Below, one piece after another: positions 47,821 to 59,887 of a DNA stretch of 64,000 nucleotides. Every line of letters starts with the position of its first letter. Position 1 is the stretch's first letter. The notes below the pieces were generated by a model that saw only the letters and a list, made by a program, of their open reading frames with translations, made no database searches and had not been told where the DNA came from. This DNA comes from Humulus lupulus (lineage: Eukaryota; Streptophyta; Magnoliopsida; Rosales; Cannabaceae): positions 89,759,018 through 89,823,017 of the forward strand of contig NC_084794.1 in assembly GCF_963169125.1 (NCBI RefSeq). The letters are read 5' to 3'. The position numbers and the translations under genes were made by a program.

Positions 47821-50401
47821 CTAAAGCCCCAAAATCCTTAATGATGTTTAATGGTTGGATTTGGAGGCCAGGAGGACCATAATTGATTTATTATGCCATT
47901 AAATGATTATATGCATGATTATGTGGATTATATTATTATATGATGAAAAATGCATGCATGGGGTCCATTTTTCATTTTAAGGGCATTTTGGTAATTTGGC
48001 CCGTTGAGGGCGTATTTGTATATTTTCATGCATGTTGGTGAATTATGAATGAGGCCACATTATAATGTGGATTTGTTCAAGCTATTATGCATGAGAAGAT
48101 CTTTGAATGCAAGTTAGTGGTTTGGTCATAACGAGGTTATTTACCGGGCTCGGGGTGAGTCTCAGGGTAATTTGATGATTAGTTCATTATCGGGAATTAG
48201 GATGGCTGTAGAAGAAAGAGGCCAAAATAGAGTGTTCTTCCTTCCTCTTCCTCCCGATCATCTTCTTCTCTCCTTCCCTTTGAAATTTTGAAGCTCAATT
48301 TGAGGATTCAAGCTAGGAGATCAAAGCTTGAGGTTCTAGGTTATTGTTCAGCCATCGAAGAGGGTTTAATTCTGAGTTTAAGGTAAGGTTTAAATTCAAA
48401 TTTTCTGGTTTATGCTCTATTTTTCCAGCTGGTTTTTAGTTGATACTTTGGACTAAATAGGTGGGAATTTAATGAGGTTTTAAATGATTCAAAGCTTAGG
48501 TTTTGTGGTTAAACTAGTTGATATGATGTGTGGATGTTTGGTTTTGATTTTGGGTTGGTTTAATGGAGGTTTGGTGAAGGTTTTTGGCTGGTTTTAATGG
48601 AGGAAATGGCAGGGGATGCTGGGTTCGTGGGGTCAAGTCACGACTCAATAGGCCAAGTCGCGACTTGGACCCAAGTCAGAGGCTCCTTGGGCTTAGTAGG
48701 GGAGGCGCACCGCGACTCAGCTTGGGTCAAGTCGCGGCCCACCTCTGTTTCTCCAGGTAGTGCTCTCTGTTTTGAGGGCAAGTTACAACCCACTAAGCCA
48801 AGTTGCGACCCGCCCTTCCTATTTGAACTAAGAAGGGTTTTTCAAGGGTTTTAGGCTTGGGGTTTCAATCCTTAAGGCTCGGGATCGAATTTACTAACCG
48901 TGTTAGTAAGATTCGAGGTCTCGGGAGCGAGGTTTAGACCATGAACCTTTTATGAATTATTTTATTGATGGAATCCCATATTTGATTATGACTAGGTAAC
49001 TGCTAAGGAACTCAAAGGACTGATCGTTCTCAAAGGTCGTTCTTTTATTATTTCTCGCTCGAACCAGAGGTAAGAAAACTGCACCCAGTATGTGATGCAT
49101 GTGATGCATGAGATACATGTGATTAGGGCATGACATGAATATTGAATATGTGATTGATCAGAGCTTGAGTCTCTATAAATGTGCATGATTATAATTATGC
49201 TAGTGATTGTTGAGTGAGCATGCTGAATGCCCTACATTTGGATATTTGACATATGATATATGCTTGGTTGCATTGCTTATTTGTGAGTGGAACTGGCCTA
49301 TGAGTCAGGAATCAGCAAGTGTGTCAGTATTGACTGTGAAGCTGTGACTCATTAGTCAAGTTTGATAGTAATACTGAGCACTGGTCGTATGGAATTGACC
49401 TATGAGTCAAGAACGACATAAGTGTAATGAACGCAAAGCTGAAAAGATTAGATCTAGTCAACATAAGCATTATCGTCATAAGCATGAAATGCTTGACCGA
49501 CCTTAAGTTCGATGAAAAACAAAAGTGCTTGTCTAGCTAATGGCTAGTACTTAGAGCCGGGGCCAGAAGGCTCAGGTGACTGCATTGTCACACGGCTATG
49601 GGTGCAGAGCCCAATTTTGTGACTTACTCATCAGTCACTTATCTGGTTTAAGTTCGTGACTTACTCATTAGTCACTTATCTGATTCAAGTTCGTGACTTA
49701 CTCATCAGTCACTTATCTGGTTTAAGTTCGTGACTTACTCATCAGTCACTTATCTGGTTTAAGTTCATGACTTACTCGTCAGTCACTTATCTGATTAGGG
49801 CTACACGCCCCAGCATGATTATCAGAATCTCAAAGTGTTAATCACTCATCTGATTAGGATTGACTTGATAGTCATCCATATAGGAGGGTAGGATCCACAA
49901 TTATTATTTGGACTTATTTGCATGCATGAATAGGGCTATTATTGCTAGGCATGCCTATTATGATTTATTAACATGTTATTACTGGTCATGAGCATATTAA
50001 GTTTTCTTGTTGAGCTTCGGCTCATAGGTGCTATGTGGTGCAGGTAAAGGCAAAAGAAAGTTGGACCATCTTTGAGTTGGAGAGCTTAGGTGCGATGTGT
50101 ACATATGCGGCTGCTCGACCGCCATGGCTGAGGGTTTAAAGAGGAACTAGGGTTTTACCCTATTTTACCGCTTAGGTCGGCTGGTTGTAAATATTTTCTT
50201 GTAATTGACCTTTAAATTATATATTGGGATCCCAATGTATACAGTAAATGTTTTAGTGAAACGTTGTATCTTAACCAAAATTTTTAATCCTAAACCGTTA
50301 ATCATACTTAGTTACACAGTTATGGTCAAATGACTCTATTAGCGAGTTTAGCACTGTTTAAAATGCACACCATAATGGTCCCTGGAGATTAGGGCGTTAC
50401 A
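47821..50401 (+). mobile_element. Solo LTR of the Tekay family, inserted in the Tekay RT
   Basis: Starts CTAAAGCCCC (a decayed TGTAATGCCCC) and ends GGGCGTTACA. Duplicated GTCTAT at 47815-47820 and 50402-50407. The RT frame resumes across it (VFSNID to ICSGYHQ). It is opposite in sense to the element it sits in. It has a 37-bp tandem repeat (49619-49799), GC-rich words AAGTCGCGAC (48640-48810), and splice-donor-like AAGGTAAGG (48380), CAGAGGTAAGA (49065) and GCAGGTAAAGG (50041). Confidence 0.9.
49619..49799. repeat. 37-bp tandem repeat, 4.9 copies
   Basis: Unit GTGACTTACTCATCAGTCAC plus 17 more bases; starts at 49619, 49656, 49693, 49730 and 49767, with few changes and no spacers. The homologous place in the other Tekay LTRs has 33-bp units in reverse sense. 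Confidence 0.92.
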
Positions 50402-51652
50402 GTCTATGTTTGAGAATACCCTTTTATCTTGCAATTGATCAAACAAATCATCGATCCTTGGTAGAGGATACTTGTTCTTAATTGTTAACTTATTCAGTTC
50501 TCTGTAATCTATACACATCCTTAGAGAACCATCTTTCTTCTTCACAAATAGAACTAGTGCACCCCATAGGGAGAAACTAGGTCTGATAAAACCTAAGTCT
50601 AACATCTCCTGCATTTGTACTTTCAATTCTTTTAACTCTACTGGGGCCATTTTGTAAGGTGCTCTAGACACTGGCTCCATCCCTGGTGCCAGTTCTATCA
50701 CAAATTCAATCTCTCTGTGTGGTGGCAATCCTGGTAAGTCTTCTGGAAACACATCCAGAAACTCATAGACTAGTTTGGTCTCCTCTGGTCCCACTGGCAT
50801 GGCTTGAGTGGTATCCACCGCACTAGCTAAGAATCCTATGAAACCTCCTTGCAATAGATCTCTAGCCCTCAGAACATAAATCATAGGTATACGAGGTCCA
50901 TGCACAGTACCAACAAATACAAATGGATCCTCACCTTCAGGCTCAAAGGTAACCACCTTCCTTCTGCAATCTATGGTTGCCCCATACTCCGCTAACCAAT
51001 CCATACCCATAATCATATCAAAGTCACTCAACACCAACTCTATCAGATCCACTGACAACTCCCTGCCCTCCACTATCACTGGCAAAGATCTGACCCACCT
51101 TCTGGAGACTACTAACTCCCCATTGGGTAACAAGGTCTCGAACCCCACATCATAATAATCACATGATCTACACAGTCTATCAATAATTCTACTAGCAACA
51201 AAAGAATGTGTAGCACCAGAATCAATCAAAACAGTATAAGGGGTTCTAGCACTAAGAAGCTGACCTGTAACTACTGAGGGTGAAGCCTCAGCTTCTGCTT
51301 GAGTCAATGCGAACACTCGAGCTAGGGCCAAGCTGTCCGCCTTCCTAGGTTCTTCCTTTCTTGCTTTAGGGAAGTCTTTCTTGAAATGTCCCATTGCGCC
51401 ACATAAGAAGCAAGCCTTTTCCCTACACTCCCCCAAATGTCGTCTCTTGCACCTAGGGCACTCTGGATAAGTCCTCCAGGCCTCACTGCCACCCTGGCGG
51501 CCCATTGGAAAACCACGTGGTCGCCTATCAGGACTTGGATCTGGGAAGGTATCAGGAGCCTTCCTCTTCTGATCACTGGGGCCTCTGCCCCTACCTGAAC
51601 GCACGAATGGAGGACCTGTCCTCCTCAACTCTCTTCTGGCTGTATTGTCCTT
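50402..51652 (-). pseudogene. Tekay zinc knuckle, protease and RT N-terminal part
   Basis: From the N-terminus: basic Gly/Arg stretch, knuckle [15 protein letters not shown] (last zinc ligand Cys is Phe), protease [35 protein letters not shown], the linker [16 protein letters not shown], and RT start [40 protein letters not shown] split here into its parts [11 protein letters not shown] and [18 protein letters not shown]. It runs to VFSNID, where the solo LTR interrupts. The frame is open for over 400 residues. Confidence 0.9.
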
Positions 51653-52460
51653 CTAGATCTTGTTCTCTGTGCTCTCAGCTGTGAGCGCCTTCTTAACCAC
51701 CTGTGCATAAGTAGTAACTCTAGCCACAGTGGTGATACGAACATCCCGAGCTAGTCTAGGTTGTATCCCCTGGAGAAACCTCTCCCTTTTGGTCCCATCA
51801 GTGGGCACCAACTCCATGGAAAACTTTGCCAATCTATCAAACTTTAGAGCATATTCAGTCACTGATAGACTCCCCTGAAGTAATCTGATAAACTCTTCAG
51901 CCTTTGTAGCCCTGATGGCATCATTGTAATACTTTTCATTGAACAGAGTTTGAAAATCTTCCCAACTCAGAGCATTGATGTTTCTAGTCTGGGATATCAC
52001 TTCCCACCAAATTCGGGCATCCTCCCGAAACATGTACGTGGCACAGGCCACCCTCTCATTACCAGACACCCTCATAAAGTCAAGGATGGTGGTAATCATG
52101 CTCATCCATTGCTCTGTCTTAGCTGGATTTGTACTACCTTAAAAAATTAGAGGTTGCTTTTTTTTTTAACCTTTCATAAAGAGGTTCCCATTTACTTCCA
52201 GCCTCTGGAAAAGGCTCAACTGTTGGCACCGCTACAGGTGGTGCCTCTGATAAACTGTTCCCTGCAGGAATCTGTTGTTGTCTCAGGAGGCAGATTTCTT
52301 CTTCTTGCCTCAATATTCTGGCTTATAAGTCAGCAAACAACTGCTACCAGTTATCAGGAGCTGGCTAAGTAATCTAACTCTGGTCATTCTCTTGACCCTG
52401 TCTATTATTCTGGCCCTGATCTTCCTAGCCAACCTATGAATTTGTCTGTCTTGGAATCAT
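51653..52460 (-). pseudogene. Tekay gag
   Basis: Probable start ATG at 52460 (MIPRQTNS), then several stops and a frameshift in an A-run near 52160. The retrotransposon gag core is open from 52105: ACATYMFREDARIWWEVI, LSWEDFQTLFNEKYYNDA, EFIRLLQGSLSVTEYALKFD, RFLQGIQPRLARDVRI. It ends in a TAG at 51653, after which the knuckle region follows in the same line. Confidence 0.82.
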
Positions 52461-52808
52461 TCTTATAACTTAAACCTTGCTACAATAGTCAATGTGGCCA
52501 GTTAGGCAGTGATAATTAAACCTCTTACTGCCTCATGGTCCAAGATTAAACAGATAATCACCCACGTTCCACAATCATGCAGATAAACAAATGGATACAT
52601 GATCATAGCATTTACCATTTAACACTTACCAGTTAATAGTTCAACGATTAACAATTTTAATAAGCATGTTCTAGCAATATCAGTAGTAATAAGCACGTTC
52701 TTGCTTATGATGCAGTAGTCAAGGCCCAACCTTATCAATATATCTCATGTAAGCAGCTAAATCATTTATATTCTATTTAAGCAGTTAATCACATAACCAC
52801 ATAAATAG
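52461..52808 (-). other. Tekay 5' leader remnant
   Basis: About 350 bases with repeated TTAACAGTTAA/AAGCA-like words and no open frame. A primer-binding site is expected at its upstream end (near 52800), but none is found; the LTR pair begins there. Confidence 0.6.
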
Positions 52809-55800
52809 TGTCATGCCCCAAAATCCCTAATGATGTTTAATGGTCGGATTAGTAGGCCGGGAGGGCCATAATTGATTTATTATGTCATTAAACTATTATG
52901 TGCATGTTTATGTGAATTATATTATTATATGATGATAAATGCATGCATGTGGGTCCACATTTCATTATAGGGGAATTTCGGTAATTTGGCCCGTTGAGGG
53001 CATATTTGTATACTTTCATGCATGTTGGTGAACTATTGCTGAGGCCACATTATAATGTGGATTTATTCGAGCTATTCGGCATGAGACGATCTTTGAATAC
53101 AATTATCGGTTTGGTCATAACTGGGTTGAATTCGGGGCTCAGGGTGAGTCTCGGGGTGATTTGATGATTAGAGCATTATTGGGAATTAAAGGGTAATGGG
53201 ATATGATTTTATTAGTATTTGAGAAATAACGAGAATTGGAGGGCGTTAATTATGATTAACGAGATAAGCGGGAAATGACGGTTTTGCCCTTGGGGCTGTT
53301 AAGAGATGAATTAAGCATGGGAGGTATTTTGGTCATTTGACCTAGGCTATATATAAGTTGAAGGCTGTGGAAGGTTAGCCAAAACAGAGCCTTATCTTTC
53401 CTCCCTCACGATCATCATTTTCCCTTTTCCTTTCCTTTGACTCTTGAAGCAAGTTTTGGGATTCAAGCTTGGAGATTGAAGCTTGAGGTCTTAGGCTAGT
53501 GTTCAGCCATTGAAGAGGATTCAACCTAAGCTTAAGGTAAGGTTTTAGTTCTATTTTATGGCTCCTTGCTCTGTTTTTATGTTAGTTTTGAGATTGGAGT
53601 TTTTATCATTGAAATGGGAATTTGATGAAGTTTTGATTGGTTTAAGGCTTAGGTTTTGATGGTTGTATGGTAGATAAGTTATGGTAATAGTTGGTGGCTT
53701 TGCTTTGTGATATTGGGAGTGTTTCAATAAAGTTTTGAAATGAGTTTGAAGGGGAAGAATAGGGGTTTTTTGATGAGTTTCAGGTGGGGCTGCGACTCTA
53801 TTCTAGAGCACCGTGGCCCAAGCTCATTGAAGAGGAAGGGTGGAGCTGAAGGGCCGTTGGGCCGCAACATGGTGAAGGAGGGTTGTGGCCCATGTTGGGG
53901 ATTGAAGGGTGGCCGCTTCTATTTGAGGAGGTGGGCCGCGGCATGGTGGTGTTGGGCTGGGACCCTTAGTGGCATTTTGGTCGAAATTGAGTTTTTGGCT
54001 TGGGGAATAAAACCTTAGGCCTCGGGATCGTTCCTATTACCCGGTTTAGTAGGATTTGATGTCCCGGAGGCTAGGTTTTGGTCCGGGAACCTTTTGTGGT
54101 TCATTTTATTGATGGAATCCCTTAATTGGTTAAGACCAGGTGACCGTCAAGGAACTAAAAGGTTGAGCGTTCTCAAGGATCGTTCTTTTACTAATTCTCG
54201 CTCGAACCAGAGGTAAGAAAACTGCACCCCATATGTGAGATGCATGGTTATTAATGTGGCATGTTGAGGGTTTAAATGTGGACATTGATTGCATATCAAA
54301 TGCTTAGCAAATCTTGCTTACTTGTGAATGACACTGACTTATTAGTCAGAATCAACTATGGTGTCAGAATTGACTTTGAAGCTGTGACTTACTAATCAAG
54401 TTCGTACTAAGCACTGGTCGTATGTTATTGACCTATGAGTCAGGAACGACATAAGTGTCATGAACGCAGAGACGAAAAGATTAGATCTAATCGACATCAG
54501 AATTAAATGACTCATCATGAGCATTAATGCCGGACTGTCCCTAAGTTTGATGAAACCTAAAAGCACTTGTCTAGTTCCATGACTAGTCACTCAGAGCCAG
54601 GGCCAGAAGGCCCAGGTGACTCCATTGTCACATCGACTTTAGGGTCATTCCAGCATTAATGCCATGGAGCCATTCAACCCTGATATCGATTAGATCTAAT
54701 CTTCACTCGGCCCTGTGTCCTCGACGCTTATGCTGTTTCTGACCCTCAAGTCAGTGAAACACGACCAGTGTTCAGCTCATTGTGAACTTGACTAATAAAT
54801 CACAGCTTCATAGATGAATCCAACACCATTGCCAATTCTGACTAATAAGTCAGTGCCATACACAAGTAAGTCATGCCACCAAACATATGTCTCATGTCCA
54901 ATATCCATAAACAAGGTATTCAACATGCTTACTCAACAAGTATTGATACAATTAGGACCATGCACAAACCCAAAGGCACAGGCTTTGAACAATGTCATAT
55001 TCAGTACTCAAAGCATGTCCTAATCACATGTTCCTCATGCATCATATGCATTATACTTAGCAATCCAACATGCACCAGTCATAGCCAGGCATGTCATGTT
55101 TAATAACCAACCAACATGCATCAAGAATAGCCATGCATGTCATACCTAATTATCAACCAACATGCATCAAGAATAGCCATGCATGTCACATATACATAGG
55201 GTACAGTTTTCTTACCTCAGATTCGAGCTAAAATGATTTAAAGAATGACCCTTGAGAACGATCAACTTTTAGTCCTTTAGCGGTCACCTAGTCATAACCA
55301 AATATAAGATACCATCAATAAAAATAATCAACATAAATTCCCAAACCAATATCTAGCCTTCGGGACATCAATCCCCACTTAACTGGGTACTAGGTTCAAC
55401 CCCGAGGCCTAAGGCTTGAATCCCCAAGCTAAAAACACCATTCTGGCCAAAAAGTCACTAAGGGTCGCGACCCGCCCTAGCTGCGCCGCGACGCGCCCCC
55501 CAGACAGAGGCAACCCTCTCTGCCAGACGCCATGAGCCGCGGCGCACCACAGCCATGTCGCGGCTCATTACCCTGTTCAGCCAAAATCTCAGTACGCACC
55601 AGCAAACCTCCCCTGTGTTTTCCCTTGGAACCAACCCTTCAAACCTGTCCCAAACCTCAACCTAACACCCAATTCAACCACCAAACATCATCTACAACTC
55701 ACCATCATCAAAACCCAAGCTAAGCTTCAATCAAAACCTCCATAAATCCAAACTACCATCAAGAGATCATAGGCTGAAAAACTAAAAGAAAAACAGAGTA

Positions 55801-56579
55801 CAAACCAAAAACTCATGGCTGAACTCACCTCAAACAAGATTTTGAATCCCCTTTAATGGCTGAATCAAGTTCCTAAGCTCCCACCTTTGATCTCCTAGCT
55901 TAACTCCTCAATTTGGGCTCTCAAAATTCAAAGAAAAGTGAAGGGAAAAACATGTACGGGAGAAGAAGAAGAGGAGATGAGGATGAGACTCTGTTTTTGT
56001 TCTGTTTTCCACAGCCTTAAAGTCATATAAATCCAATCCAAATGACCTAAATAGCCCTAGGCCAAATAAATCCCTCTAAAGGCTTCCGAGGGTAAAACCG
56101 TCCTTTCCCGCCTATCACATTAATTATAATTAACGCTCTCCAATTCCCGCTATTCTCAATATTCTCAAATACCAATAAATCATATCCCATTACCCTTTTA
56201 TTCCTGGTAACGCTCTAATCATCAAAATGACCCCGAGACTCACCCCGAGCCCCGAACTTAAACCCGTTATGACTAGACCGTACACTTACATCTCATGATC
56301 GTCTCATGCCGAATAGCTCGAACCAATCCACCTTATAATGTGGCTATATTAATTAATCACAACCATGCACCCATAATACACAATTAGCCCACAACGGCCA
56401 AATTACCAAAATGCCCTCATAATTAAAATATGAACCCATATGCATGCATTCACCATCATATAATAATATAATTCACGTAAACATGCGTATAATCATTAAA
56501 TACCATATTAAATCAATTATGGCACTCCCGGCCTCCTAATCAAGGTCCTAAACCTTATTAAGAAATTCGGGGCATTACA
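52809..56579. mobile_element. Head-to-head pair of truncated Tekay-family LTRs
   Basis: Left arm 52809-54633 in forward sense (TGTCATGCCCC start), right arm 54634-56579 in reverse sense (...GGGGCATTACA end). Each is cut near LTR position 1750-1800, so they meet at their broken ends. The arms are only about 80 percent alike by eye: the left resembles the 47821 copy, the right the 4584 copy, so two different insertions were joined. No TSD flanks the pair (AATAG versus ATATC). TATA box CTATATATAAG at 53347-53357; GC-rich words at 53775-53960 and 55455-55560. Confidence 0.75.
53347..53357 (+). promoter_or_regulatory. TATA box in the Tekay-family LTR
   Basis: CTATATATAAG, placed just before the CT-rich leader; the matching position in the other copies also has TATA-like sequence. 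Confidence 0.6.
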
Positions 56580-58950
56580 ATATCGATCAAAAGGAATGGA
56601 TATATTTTATTTAAAACATAAAATTGTACATGTGCCCATAATCCAAAACATAAAACATAAAGCGTTTACAAGTTATTTACAATCCAAAATGGTCATTATA
56701 GTATAAAAATTACAACTCGCCGACCTAAGCGACAAAATGTAGGGTTAACCCCTAGTTCCTTTGAGGAACACCTTGGCCGTGGTGGTCAAGCGGCCGCATA
56801 TGTACACATCGCCACCTAAGCTCTCCACTCAAGGCTGGGTGAGCTTTTCTTTCACTTTACCTGCACCACATAGCACCCGTGAGCCCAGGCTCAGCAAGAA
56901 AACTTATTACTACATATATGTAATATTAAGATTTTAGTAATCATGTTGGGGCTTGTAGCCCTAATCAGATAAGTGACTATGGAGTCATAAACTTGAACCA
57001 GATAAGTGACTTTGGAGTCATGAACTTAAACCATATAAGTGAATATGGAGTCAAGAACTTAAACCATATAAGTGATTATGGAGTCACAAACTTAAACCAG
57101 ATAAGTGACTATGGAGTCACGAACTTGTATCATATAAGTAACTAATAAGTCATGTACTTGAATCAGATAAGTAACTAATAAGTTAAGAAATTGGGCTCCG
57201 CATCCTAAGCCATGTGACATTACAGTCACCTGAGCCTTTTGGCTCTGGCTCTAAGTAACTAGCCTTTAGACTAGACAAGCGCTTTTGTTTTCATCGAACT
57301 TAAGGTCCGTCAAGCATTTCATGCTGATGATGATAATGGTTATGTCAATTAGATCTAATCTTTTCAGCTTGCGTCAAGCACGCTAATACCGTTCTTGACT
57401 CATAGGTCAATTCCATACGACCAGTGAGCATTACTACTGCCAAACTTGACTAATAAGTCACAGCTTCACAATCAATATTGACACCATTGCCGTTTCTGAC
57501 TAATAAGTCAGTACCATTCATAGATAAGCAAGATTGCTAAGCATTTACAATGCAATCAATGTCCACATATAGAGCACTCAACATGCCTCATCAATAACCA
57601 TACATGTCTCATACTGGGTGCAGTTTTCTTACCTCTGGTTCGAGCGTGAAATAATAAAAGAACGACCCTTTGAGAACGGTCAATCCTTTGGCGCTTAGTA
57701 TTCACCTAGTCACAACATAAATGGGGTCTCAATAAGTTTGAATTCCAAAACCTAATCCCGGGACCAATCCCGCACTCTCGGGACCTCCAATTCCACCAAA
57801 TATGGTGGTGGAATTGTCCCTCGAGCCCTCAGGCCAAAACCCTAAAAATTTCCCAAACTCATGCTCTGGAAAAATAGGGCACCGCTATAGCGCTGCCTTC
57901 CAGGCGCTATGGCGCTATATGCAGAGCTGCCTTCCCCTGACCAGCGTTGTAGCGCCAGAACTTGAGTTCCCAAACTCTGAGTTTTTCACTTTGTGTTCTC
58001 CAAGTTTCAAACCTCAAAAATTGACCCCAATCCTCAACCAAACCCATAAATGAACCCAAAAATCAGTTCTACATGTCTTAGACATCAAAACCCAAACTTT
58101 AAATCATTAAAAACCATCTCAAATACCCACTTCTATATTCAAAAGTTCTAGCTCAAAAATAACTTCAAAATAGAGCAAAAACTAGAAAATTCATGGCTGA
58201 ATCCTTACCTTAAACTCAGGTTTGCATCCCCTTCAATGGCTGAACTAAAATCCTAAGCTCCAACCTTGATTTCCTAGCTTCAATCTTCAAATTGAGCTTC
58301 AAAATTCAAAGGAAAGAAAATAGGAGAATGATGATTGTGAGAGAGGAAGGAAAGGGCTCTGTTTTTGTTGCTTTGATCTCTATTCCACATCCTTCTAATT
58401 TAAATATAACCTAAGGTCAAAAGACCAAAATGCCCCCCAAGCCTTATTTATTTCCTTAACAGCCACCAAGGGCAAAATCATCCTTTCCCGTCTATCTCGT
58501 TAATAATAATTAACGTCCTCCAATTCCCATTATTCATAAATAATAATAAAATCATATCCCATTACCCTTTAATTCCCAGTAATGAACTAAGCATCAAATT
58601 ACCCCGAGACTCACCCCGAGCCCGGAAATTAACCCTGTTATGACTAACCCACTAAATTACATTCTAAGATTGTCTCATGCCGAATAACTCGAGCATATCC
58701 ACACAATAATGTGGCCTCATCCATAATTCACCAACATGAATGAAAATATACAAATATGCCATCAACGGGCCAAATTACCAAAATACCCTTAAAATGAATT
58801 GTGGACCCACATACATGCATTTATCATCATATAATAATATAATTCACATAATCATGCATATAATCATTAAATTGCATAATAAATAAATTATGGCCCTCCC
58901 GACCCCCTAATTCAGGCTCTAAGCCACATTAGGAAATTTGGGTCGTTATA
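56580..58950 (-). mobile_element. 5' LTR of the Tekay element, its inner end missing
   Basis: Matches 42970-45286 block by block, ending GGGTCGTTATA (CA changed to TA) before the GTTCC duplication. The first 120 or so bases on + are missing because of the LTR pair at 52809-56579. Confidence 0.88.
56968..57198. repeat. 33-bp tandem repeat, about 7 copies
   Basis: Units begin GATAAGTGACTATGGAGTCA at 56968, 57001 and 57034 and continue with decay to about 57198. The 3' LTR has fewer, shortened copies. Confidence 0.85.
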
Positions 58951-59887
58951 GTTCCCAAGTGATATATGGGTTCACATGAGAATGCCTAGCACCAGCAGGA
59001 ACTATCAAACTACCTGTCAAGGTGGGGGATGCCCCTAGGCACGAGACTGTGATGACAGAGTTCCTGGTGGTAGATTTCTCATCGGCTTACAACATAGTGC
59101 TCCGGAGACCCCTCTTGATAGCATTACATGCAACAGTGCCTATTTGGCATCTGTCTTTGAAGTTCCCCACAAGCACAGGGCAAGGATGCATACAGGGTAA
59201 CCAAAGGGAGGCATGAGAATGCTATAATGCGTTGGTGGTCAAAGCAAAGAAAGGACCATGCATAAACAACATGGTGGTGACCTGTTACAAAGGGAATGAA
59301 GGAACTAATGAGGTTGCTAAAATGGAAGTTGACGTTGAAGGAAATACTCTACTAGAGTCAGGGGCTCCTTTTAATGAAGATTTGTTATTGTAACAAGTTT
59401 CCCAAAGTGATGGATACGACATAGATCCTCGCTTTGGGGATGACGTCATGGGGGTAGGACCAGTCGAAGATCTTGACGAAGTCCTACTAGATGAGGAGGA
59501 CCCGACTAGAGTAATCAAAGTCGGGAAAGTGCTAAAAGTGGAAATTAAGGCACGGTTGGTAGAAATATTGAAGAGGAACTAGGACGTCTTTGCCTGGTCA
59601 CATAAGGACATGTTTGGAATTTCTCCGTCCGTGATAAGCCATGCCCTCAATGTGGACAAAAGCTACCCACCGGTGCAACAAAAGAGGAGTCTGCTTGACA
59701 AAGACCGATCTCAAGCCCTGAAGGAGGAGGTCGAGCGTCTCAAGGAAAACAATTTTATAAGGGAGGCCTACTACCCAGACTGGGTATCAAACCCTACGCT
59801 GGTCCCAAAACCAAATGGGAAGTGGAGGACATGTGTGGACTTCACAGATCTGAACAAGGCCTGTCCCAAAGACTGTTTCCCACTACC
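58951..59887 (+). pseudogene. Tat protease-RT linker and RT N-terminal part
   Basis: Resumes after the Tekay element: QVIYGFT (then TGA), APAGTIKLPVKVGDAPRHE, FLVVDFSSAYNIVLRRPLL, the acidic linker around GVGPVEDLDEVLLDEEDP, then [20 protein letters not shown] and RT start [40 protein letters not shown]. It is cut after CFPLP by the insertion at 59888 (CTACC duplicated). Stops at about 58977, 59214, 59391 and 59580. SSAYNIVLRRPLL usually has G at the R before P. Confidence 0.85.

Larger units (their letters stand above)
42850..58950 (-). mobile_element. Gypsy/Tekay chromovirus with both LTRs, inserted in the Tat protease
   Basis: Exact 5-bp TSD GTTCC. 3' LTR 42850-45286, coding region 45323-52460 on minus, leader 52461-52808, 5' LTR remainder 56580-58950. 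Two later events are inside it: a solo LTR (47821-50401) and a head-to-head LTR pair (52809-56579) that has removed the primer site and the first 120 or so bases of the 5' LTR as read on +. Gene order gag-protease-RT-RNase H-integrase-chromodomain defines a chromovirus; long LTRs fit Tekay. Several stops and a frameshift make it dead. Confidence 0.88.

Noticed and set aside
49619..49799. Regular 37-bp repeats resembling a CRISPR array
   Set aside because: Units are directly adjacent with no spacers, in a plant LTR.
53740..54018. Open frame in the GC-rich part of a Tekay-family LTR (also 48597-48854)
   Set aside because: It falls in the variable word segment, is not shared by other copies and has no domain.
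42850..58950. Reading the repeated LTR-like blocks as one very large Tekay LTR
   Set aside because: Coding frames on both sides and the direct repeats (GTTCC, GTCTAT) show separate insertions.
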